A stretch of DNA of 64,000 nucleotides from positions 195,495 to 259,494 of the forward strand of contig JAHBVR010000002.1 in the NCBI GenBank assembly GCA_019637395.1, written 5' to 3'. The translations under genes were made by a program, and so were the position numbers. The DNA comes from Vulcanimicrobiota bacterium (lineage in GTDB: Bacteria > Vulcanimicrobiota > Xenobia > Xenobiales > JADMJV01). The notes under the pieces were generated by a model. The model was not told where the DNA came from. It ran no database searches and saw nothing but the letters and a program-made list of their open reading frames with translations. Numbering within the stretch: position 1 is the first letter of the stretch; each line of letters begins with the position of its first letter. Below are positions 58,709-64,000 of the stretch, piece by piece.

Positions 58709-58942
58709 CAGATCGAGTGTGTCTGTCCGTGATTCGCGTCCTTGGAGGGAGCGTTTTTTCTGACTAAGATATTCGAGTAAGGCAAGTCCTCGAAAATCTC
58801 AAGCCATCGGGGGCTGCCTCCGGCTAACCAGAGGCGACAAAATGGTCTTTCCGTTTGAGCCACGTCCCGGGCCTGATCCCCCGGGCTGTCTCACAAGAAC
58901 TGGTGAAATGCTTTCGCTACTCTGGGCAACTGGCCGCCCTGA

Positions 58943-58969
58943 AAGGCTCCGTCGGTTCGACGGGGCCTT
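58943..58969 (-). terminator. Hairpin after the histidine kinase gene
   Basis: A 12-bp stem with one mismatch (58943-58954 with 58958-58969) closes a 3-base loop, 21 bases beyond the histidine kinase stop on the minus strand. Only a short run of T follows on that strand, so it is a moderate terminator candidate. Confidence 0.55.
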
Positions 58970-58990
58970 ACTTTATGTCGGGTGAAGAAG

Positions 58991-61462
58991 TCAGCTCGCC
59001 TTGCCTAACAGCTTGACTAACTTGCTGACCAGCACCTGACCGTCGACCGGCTTCTCCACAAAGTCCGTGCCCTGGCCACCGGTCTGTCCCGGGAACTGCC
59101 CCAGTCCGCTGCAGAACAGTGCGGGAATTTCGGCCCGTTGTTCTTGAATGCGGCGGAAGGCCTCCAATCCATTCATATCCGGCAAGCCGATATCCATGAG
59201 CACCGCGTCGATGTCGTCAGGCTGGGCCACAAAGAGCTGCAAGGCGGCCTCCGCGTTCAAGGCGCCGAGCACGCGGTAACCGTGATTCTCCAGGATTTTG
59301 GTGTGCAGATTAAGCACCAGAGGGTCGTCTTCGACCACCAGGATGGTGGTGAGCCGTCTGGCGGTGCTGGCCTGAGTGCGCGGCAAGTAGACTTCGAAAG
59401 TCGTCCCCTCCCCGGGGCTACTGTGCACCAGAATCCGTCCCTCGTGGCTGCGAACCACCCCGTAAACCACCGACAATCCAAGTCCGGTACCGCCTTCCTT
59501 GCCCTTGGTGGAATAGAAAGGCTCGAAAATGCGTGACTTTTCGCTGGTGCTCATACCCACGCCGGTATCGCGAAAGGAAAGTTTGTAGCCTTGCACGACG
59601 TCCTGGCATTCCTCCAACGAAACCGTCAGTTGGCCGCCCTTGGGCATGGCGTCCCGAGCATTTACAGCCAGATTGAGCACTACTTGCTCCAGTTGGCCCG
59701 AATCGCACTCGACCCAGGCTTCCTCCACCGAGGAGGCAAACTGGTATTGAATATGATCGGGAAACCAGCGATGAATCACGCGCATCGTTTCGGGCACCAA
59801 CTGCTGCAGATCGACCGAGACTTTTTCCACCGGTTGTCGGCTGGCGAAAGTCAAGAGTTGCCGAGTAAGGCGTTGGGCGCGTTCGGTGGCCGCCATGACA
59901 TCATTCAGAAAGGGGGAGGCTTCCAGACCTTCCATCTCGCGGGAGGACTGTTCCAGCGTACAGTTGCCCATGATCACCTGGACCAGATTGTTGAAGTCGT
60001 GAGCCACGCCGCCGGCCAACAAGCCCAGCGACTCCAATCTCTGAGAAGCGCGCAGTTGTTCTTCCAACTGCACTTCGCGCGTGACGTCGCGGCAGGTTAC
60101 CAGGAACTCCCGGAATTCGCCGCGCTCGTCGTGGACCTTGGAGAAAACCGCCTCCATGACCAGGTCGGAACCGTCGCTATGGAAGCAGCGCAGCCGGCCG
60201 GACCAAATGCCGGTCCGGTGCACCTCGGTGAATACATCTTCGGGCTGCATTTCGTTGAGGCACGAGAAACAGCTGAAGAACGGGCTCCAAATCAGGTTTT
60301 CACCGGGCTGGGAGGTTTTCAGAGAATAAGCCGGGTTGACGTAAGTCACCCGCCCATAGCTATCAAGCAAGGCCACAATCTCGATGGCCTGGTCGACCAG
60401 TTGGGCCATTTTGTCCAACTGCCGCTGCATGAGTTTGCGTTGGGTGATATCCAGGGCCAGCCCCAACTGACCGCCGCGACCGCTGCGCTGGCTGTGCAAC
60501 CAGAGTTCCACCCACCAGGGCCCATGCGGCCCCGAACGGCAGTAGACTTCGCGGTGCACAGGCAACTCGTAGCCGGATTCCAGGTGGAAGAAGTCGGTCA
60601 GCGGTTTGCCCAGAGAATCTTGGGGTGAGAATCCGGTGATCTTTTCCCAACTGGAATTGACGAAAGCCAAATTTCCCTGAGTATCCACTTCGAAGACGGC
60701 CTGATGCAGCTCGTCGAGCACCTGGCGATAGCGCCGCTCGCGGGAAATCAGGGCCTTGGCGGCGGCTTTGCGCCCGGTGATGTCGCGCGAATGGACCACC
60801 ACGGAAATCATATCGGTTTCTGACTCCACGCTGGTGAACCACGATTCCACGAAGTAAACGGACTCGGCTTCCTCGGGAGGACCGGAAAGGCGGTATTCTA
60901 TCGGTCCGATGGCTGGCTCACCGGCTCCGATGCGTAGCAGGCAATTGCGCACCAGGGGCAGATCGTCGGGATGCACCCAATCGAGGTAGTTCAGCCCGTT
61001 GCCCTTGCTTCGCTTGAGCTGCAGCAGCCGTTCGAAGGAACTGGTCTGGTAATAGAGGCGCCCATCGGTAGCCATGAGGGTGATCAATTCCAGCGAATGA
61101 TCGAGCAATTTGTGCAGTAAGTCGACCCGCCAGCTTTGACAGGCCCGGGCTTCCTCGCGCTCCCAAAATATGCGCAGAACCGCGTTGAGGGATTCGAGAC
61201 CTACCGGCGGACCGTCTTGGGACAGACAGAGCAGCCGGCCGGAATAGGGCGAGCTATTCCAGGCCAGAATGTCCAGGCGCCCAAAATCGCCGCTACAGAC
61301 CGCCTGCTCGCTGTCCACCAGTTCGTCCAGGCCGGCAAAGTGCCAGCTCTTGCCGGGAAACAGGTAGTTGTGCTTCTCACCGGGCAGGCGGAGAGCCAGC
61401 CGGCACTGAGGGGTCAAAGCCTCAAGATGCTTGAGGAAAAGCTCGGTGGGTTGGTCATTCAT
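58991..61462 (-). CDS. Hybrid histidine kinase (PAS3-HisKA-HATPase-REC)
   Basis: This is a soluble sensor kinase of 823 residues with no membrane span. PAS-like domains lie at about 115-235, 242-345 and 352-462. The DHp domain has phospho-accepting His488 in GGVAHDFNNLVQ, the ATPase has N601 and the DTGVGM box at 632, and the C-terminal receiver has the phospho-Asp757 in VLMDIGLPD with Lys804. It can autophosphorylate and pass phosphate to its receiver, or on to a partner. The N-terminal 100 residues are unknown. The divergent DHp-like gene at 61543 is a plausible partner. Confidence 0.93.
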   Translation of the reverse strand: MNDQPTELFLKHLEALTPQCRLALRLPGEKHNYLFPGKSWHFAGLDELVDSEQAVCSGDFGRLDILAWNSSPYSGRLLCLSQDGPPVGLESLNAVLRIFWEREEARACQSWRVDLLHKLLDHSLELITLMATDGRLYYQTSSFERLLQLKRSKGNGLNYLDWVHPDDLPLVRNCLLRIGAGEPAIGPIEYRLSGPPEEAESVYFVESWFTSVESETDMISVVVHSRDITGRKAAAKALISRERRYRQVLDELHQAVFEVDTQGNLAFVNSSWEKITGFSPQDSLGKPLTDFFHLESGYELPVHREVYCRSGPHGPWWVELWLHSQRSGRGGQLGLALDITQRKLMQRQLDKMAQLVDQAIEIVALLDSYGRVTYVNPAYSLKTSQPGENLIWSPFFSCFSCLNEMQPEDVFTEVHRTGIWSGRLRCFHSDGSDLVMEAVFSKVHDERGEFREFLVTCRDVTREVQLEEQLRASQRLESLGLLAGGVAHDFNNLVQVIMGNCTLEQSSREMEGLEASPFLNDVMAATERAQRLTRQLLTFASRQPVEKVSVDLQQLVPETMRVIHRWFPDHIQYQFASSVEEAWVECDSGQLEQVVLNLAVNARDAMPKGGQLTVSLEECQDVVQGYKLSFRDTGVGMSTSEKSRIFEPFYSTKGKEGGTGLGLSVVYGVVRSHEGRILVHSSPGEGTTFEVYLPRTQASTARRLTTILVVEDDPLVLNLHTKILENHGYRVLGALNAEAALQLFVAQPDDIDAVLMDIGLPDMNGLEAFRRIQEQRAEIPALFCSGLGQFPGQTGGQGTDFVEKPVDGQVLVSKLVKLLGKAS

Positions 61463-61542
61463 TTTGGCACCCTGTCTTTAGACAGTTTACGCCCCTTTCC
61501 CTGGGAACACGGCCAGCAGGTCCTTGTGATAGTGGGGGCCAA

Positions 61543-62232
61543 ATGCCGTTCATGCTGGCCACCCTACTCTTTCGCTGCGCCGACGAGCTGCAAACTCCCT
61601 TGGAAGGGTGCTGGTACAAGCAGAAATGGAGGGCCCGGCAACAAGCTCCCGAGCCCTCCGGCTCCCCTGTGCGCATCCATCGTGACCTGAGCATTCCTCG
61701 GGAACTGCCGGCTCTGCGGAGCCTTTTCCGGGCTCGCCTGAAAGCTCGCGGGCAGCGCCGACTCAGTCTCCAGCTGCTGAAAATCCTGGGGCAGCAGCGC
61801 CGTGACCTGGCCCATGCCCTCCACGCCGGTCCTTGCCAGACCATGACCGCGGCCCAGTTGACTCTGGGATTGCTGGAGGTGGCTCCCGATCCCGAAACTC
61901 TGAAAGAACTGGAGCTGAGCGTGGTCCAGGCGGGCCTGGAACTGCGCGAACTGTATGAGGCTCAACTCTGTCTCTTCCCGGAAGGCCAGAAACAGCTTTA
62001 CAGCACCCTTCAAATTCAGCTGGACCGGGAAGATCAATTACTCTTCGAGTTCTTGCTGGCGGCCAGGAAAGCGGACCCACAGTTGAGCGTCTCCCAGTTC
62101 GAAGACGAGCTCTGGCTGGAATTCACCAAAGACGAGGGTCCCGAGAAAATCAGCGACTTTATCGAGGCCCTGCGGGCACGGGGGGACCGCATCAAGCGTA
62201 GCGGCGCCCTGGTCAGCCTGCGGGTGCGCTGA
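61543..62232 (+). CDS. DHp-like (histidine-kinase dimerisation) protein, no ATPase
   Basis: This 229-residue protein contains RRDLAHALHAGPCQTMTAAQ, which resembles the H-box of NarL-type histidine kinases (the pattern ELHDGPxQxLTAA). The following 90 residues lack the N, G1 and G2 boxes of an ATPase domain. It may be a phosphotransfer protein, or a kinase remnant that dimerises with another protein. It diverges from the hybrid histidine kinase 80 bases away. Start ATG 61543 is chosen by frame and a GGGGG stretch upstream. The function is inferred from one motif. Confidence 0.55.
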   Translation: MPFMLATLLFRCADELQTPLEGCWYKQKWRARQQAPEPSGSPVRIHRDLSIPRELPALRSLFRARLKARGQRRLSLQLLKILGQQRRDLAHALHAGPCQTMTAAQLTLGLLEVAPDPETLKELELSVVQAGLELRELYEAQLCLFPEGQKQLYSTLQIQLDREDQLLFEFLLAARKADPQLSVSQFEDELWLEFTKDEGPEKISDFIEALRARGDRIKRSGALVSLRVR

Positions 62233-62322
62233 CAATTCTTGTCACCTGGCCTCGTCTTTTCTTAAGAAAGCCCTCAGCTTGGTCCAGCCCCGGGCTTAAG
62301 GGTCATTCCCCACCATAGGCCT

Positions 62323-62727
62323 GTGCGTCGGGAGTCTATCCTTTTAGGCATCGTTCTGCTGCTGGCGGGGCTACTGAAAGTGGCCGATCCCGGGCATTTT
62401 CAGGCCATGCTTGGCCGCTACGGTCTTTTCCCCGCTCCCACGCTTCCCTACGTGTCGCCCCTGATCATCGTGGGCGAGGTCCTGCTCGGGCTCGCTCTGC
62501 TGAGCGGGCGCCAGGTCCGCCACTGTCTGGCCGTTTGCGAAGTGTTGTTCTACACTTTTGCGCTGGCGGTGGCCAGCGTACTCTACCGGGGCTTACAGAT
62601 TCGCTGCGCCTGCTTTGGAGTCTTCAGTCTCAAGGTAACTCTCTGGCATTGCCTGATCTGCCTGGCGATCGCACTTTACCTGAGCTGGCGGCGCACCTAC
62701 CGCTCGCCGGTGGTGCCGAAAACGTGA
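62323..62727 (+). CDS. MauE/DoxX-like small membrane protein
   Basis: This 134-residue four-helix membrane protein matches the MauE/DoxX-like family in its features: KVADPGHFQAMLGRYGLFP in helix 1-2, GEVLLGLALLSG in helix 3 and a conserved CACFG (Cys pair) before the last helix. MauE-type proteins assist redox maturation of periplasmic enzymes, and the cysteines could be redox-active. The start is GTG 62323. The last 31 bases overlap the convergent hydroxylase gene. Confidence 0.75.
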   Translation: MRRESILLGIVLLLAGLLKVADPGHFQAMLGRYGLFPAPTLPYVSPLIIVGEVLLGLALLSGRQVRHCLAVCEVLFYTFALAVASVLYRGLQIRCACFGVFSLKVTLWHCLICLAIALYLSWRRTYRSPVVPKT

Positions 62728-63368
62728 TCCCAGGCTTCGGTGGATACACCGAATTTGTTGGCGCTGTCTTTGAAGTGGTGCTCCAGGTGGTGGCGGCGCA
62801 GGCGCTTGAGCCAGGGGTGTTTGACGGGCACGTGGTGCAGGGTCCAGTGGAGCACGTCGTAGGTGATGTAGCCGAGCACGAAGCCGGTCATGAAAGGGTA
62901 GGCCAGATGCAACTGGCCAACGGCTCCGAACAGGGCCTTGAAGAAGAAGAAGAACAGGCTGCCCACCGGCAGGGAGAAAGTGAGCGGCGAGACCAGGCGG
63001 GTGCTGGTGTGGGGTTGCACATGGTGGATGCCGTGGATGAGGAACATGAATTCCTCTTGCCAGCGCCAGCGCACCTTCCCGTGGAAAAAGTGGCGATGTA
63101 CCACGTATTCAGTTAGCGTCCACACGACCGCAAAGCCGAGTGCGATCATCAAAGGGAACCACTGCCAGGCGGCGGCGGCCGGCCAGAGGGTGAATCCTTT
63201 CACGGCCAAGAGAGCGGCGACGGGCAGCCAGACGAGGGGCACCACCTGCACCGGGGTGTGGGTGAATTTTTCCAGGAAATCCCAGCGGAACAGACGCAGC
63301 GGGGGACTATCGACCGGCAAGGTCTTCTTCTTTCGCACCATCTCCAGGTATTCATCAGACACAAACAT
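62697..63368 (-). CDS. Fatty acid hydroxylase (sterol desaturase superfamily)
   Basis: This is a membrane di-iron hydroxylase of 223-224 residues. Histidine clusters are EYVVHRHFFH, HGIHHVQPH, HWTLHH and RRHHLEHHF, the pattern of FA2H/Scs7 fatty acid 2-hydroxylases and sterol desaturases. Four hydrophobic helices flank them. Start ATG 63368, with a GTG one codon earlier equally possible. It would add a hydroxyl group to a fatty acid or lipid. It is not linked by position to the CarH-associated lipid cluster, about 52 kb away. Confidence 0.88.
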   Translation of the reverse strand: MFVSDEYLEMVRKKKTLPVDSPPLRLFRWDFLEKFTHTPVQVVPLVWLPVAALLAVKGFTLWPAAAAWQWFPLMIALGFAVVWTLTEYVVHRHFFHGKVRWRWQEEFMFLIHGIHHVQPHTSTRLVSPLTFSLPVGSLFFFFFKALFGAVGQLHLAYPFMTGFVLGYITYDVLHWTLHHVPVKHPWLKRLRRHHLEHHFKDSANKFGVSTEAWDHVFGTTGER

Positions 63369-63410
63369 CACCGAGCGCTTTCCAGACAGGCGGCAAACGC
63401 CCTTCCCCTC

Positions 63411-64000
63411 CTACACCAGGCTTAAATGAGTCCTGAGCCAGTCGGCAAAGGCGCGCGCTGGAGGTTCGCCGGCCCATTCGTGGATGGGATGTTTTTCCCC
63501 CGAATGCAGCCGGAGTTCGACCTCGTAGCGGTAGGTCACGTCCCCGTCGGAGTCGCGCTTCTCGTGGCGTTTGATTTCCACCGACTCAATTTCCGAGATG
63601 GGACGAGACTCCCGTTGACTCCCGCTGAAATACTCCACGCGGCCGGGCTCGATGCGCAAATCCCCGGCGCCCAGACGATTGTTCTGGGCCGCCTGAAAGG
63701 CCGCCCAGCCGGACATGAACGCCACCGCCATCCAGGCCAGACGCATGGTTTCCAGACTGGGGTTCATGGAGCTGGAGATGCCGATCACGAAAATGGCCAG
63801 GAAGCTCAGACAGCCCAGCGAGGTGACGGCGGCTGCCAGAGGATGTGTGTATTTCAGGCGAGCCCGCCAGCCCATGCCCTCGCGCACCACCGGAATGCCG
63901 CCCGGGCCGGCGCGCTGCAGCATCAGGGGGCCGATGAGAAAGCCCAACCCGATGGCATTAAAAGGCATCAAGAACATGATGATAAAGGCATCGCGGCCAC
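63411..64000 (-). CDS. DUF3592-like membrane protein, 5' end beyond window
   Basis: This protein (at least 189 residues here) has hydrophobic helices at MPFNAIGLGFLIGPLML and LAAAVTSLGCLSFLAIFVIG, with a soluble beta-rich C-terminal part (PISEIESVEIKRHEKRDSDG) that resembles DUF3592 proteins. The reading frame stays open upstream of ATG 63977 to the window edge, with codons encoding GRDAFIIM, so the true start lies outside. The function is unknown. Confidence 0.6.
   Translation of the reverse strand, partial: GRDAFIIMFLMPFNAIGLGFLIGPLMLQRAGPGGIPVVREGMGWRARLKYTHPLAAAVTSLGCLSFLAIFVIGISSSMNPSLETMRLAWMAVAFMSGWAAFQAAQNNRLGAGDLRIEPGRVEYFSGSQRESRPISEIESVEIKRHEKRDSDGDVTYRYEVELRLHSGEKHPIHEWAGEPPARAFADWLRTHLSLV

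Noticed and set aside
1-64000. tRNA, rRNA or other structural RNA genes
   Set aside because: No stretch showed the tRNA arms with a GTTC-type T loop or conserved rRNA segments. A covariance-model scan was not possible.

Overview
This 64-kb window is a dense, GC-rich bacterial chromosome segment. It has no tRNA, rRNA, CRISPR array, transposase or phage gene that I can recognise. Gene content is mostly housekeeping: a 2-oxoacid dehydrogenase E3-E1, rpmA-obg, ispH, rsmA, the glyoxylate shunt and aromatic amino acid synthesis. It is mixed with secreted, membrane and regulatory genes. Two LytR-CpsA-Psr proteins, a PASTA-less PknB-type kinase, and an L27 with a Firmicutes-like N-terminal leader suggest an uncultured lineage on the Terrabacteria side (an Eremiobacterota/Vulcanimicrobiota- or Armatimonadota-like organism is my guess). 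Taxonomy cannot be fixed from this sequence alone.

Layout. 1-0.3 kb: remnant of a ParE-like toxin. 0.3-3.6 kb: lpdA-E1alpha-E1beta operon, with no E2 present. 3.6-11.1 kb: a cluster that looks light- and B12-controlled. A CarH/LitR-type regulator diverges from a run of overlapping genes for fatty-acyl modification: a flavin oxidoreductase, a DUF1365::cyclopropane synthase fusion, an acyl desaturase, a DUF1295 membrane enzyme and a second CFA-type methyltransferase. The run ends against dps. Three 11-bp operator-like repeats lie between the divergent genes. 11.2-19.6 kb: secreted amidase, OPT transporter, sugar kinase plus nucleotidyltransferase, Ser/Thr kinase, DUF4394 lipoprotein. 19.6-22.5 kb: rpmA, obg, ispH. 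22.6-35.6 kb: secreted proteins, a degenerate M16 protein, gamma-glutamyltransferase, a flavoprotein, a translin homologue, a methyltransferase, two LCP proteins, rsmA, a YchJ-like protein. 35.5-39.3 kb: a 1004-residue protein joining MshEN, VIT, VWA and a PilB/GspE-like domain that has lost its Walker motifs, divergent from a glycine-rich repeat protein. 39.4-42.3 kb: malate synthase and isocitrate lyase. 42.4-54.9 kb: mixed functions, including a glycolipid glycosyltransferase, an unusual voltage-sensor channel, GH13, aquaglyceroporin, ankyrin protein, pseudouridine synthase, a DAHP synthase-prephenate dehydratase fusion and a Nudix hydrolase. 55-64 kb: disordered and small unknown proteins, M1 peptidase, a DUF952-nitrilase fusion, a hybrid histidine kinase with a divergent DHp-like protein, a MauE-like protein, a fatty acid hydroxylase and a partial membrane protein.

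The strongest candidates for something undescribed are the VIT-VWA/pseudo-PilB protein with its divergent glycine-rich partner, and the CarH-type lipid-modification cluster with its three-repeat operator. Gene packing is also striking: 12 of 13 convergent gene pairs overlap tail to tail.
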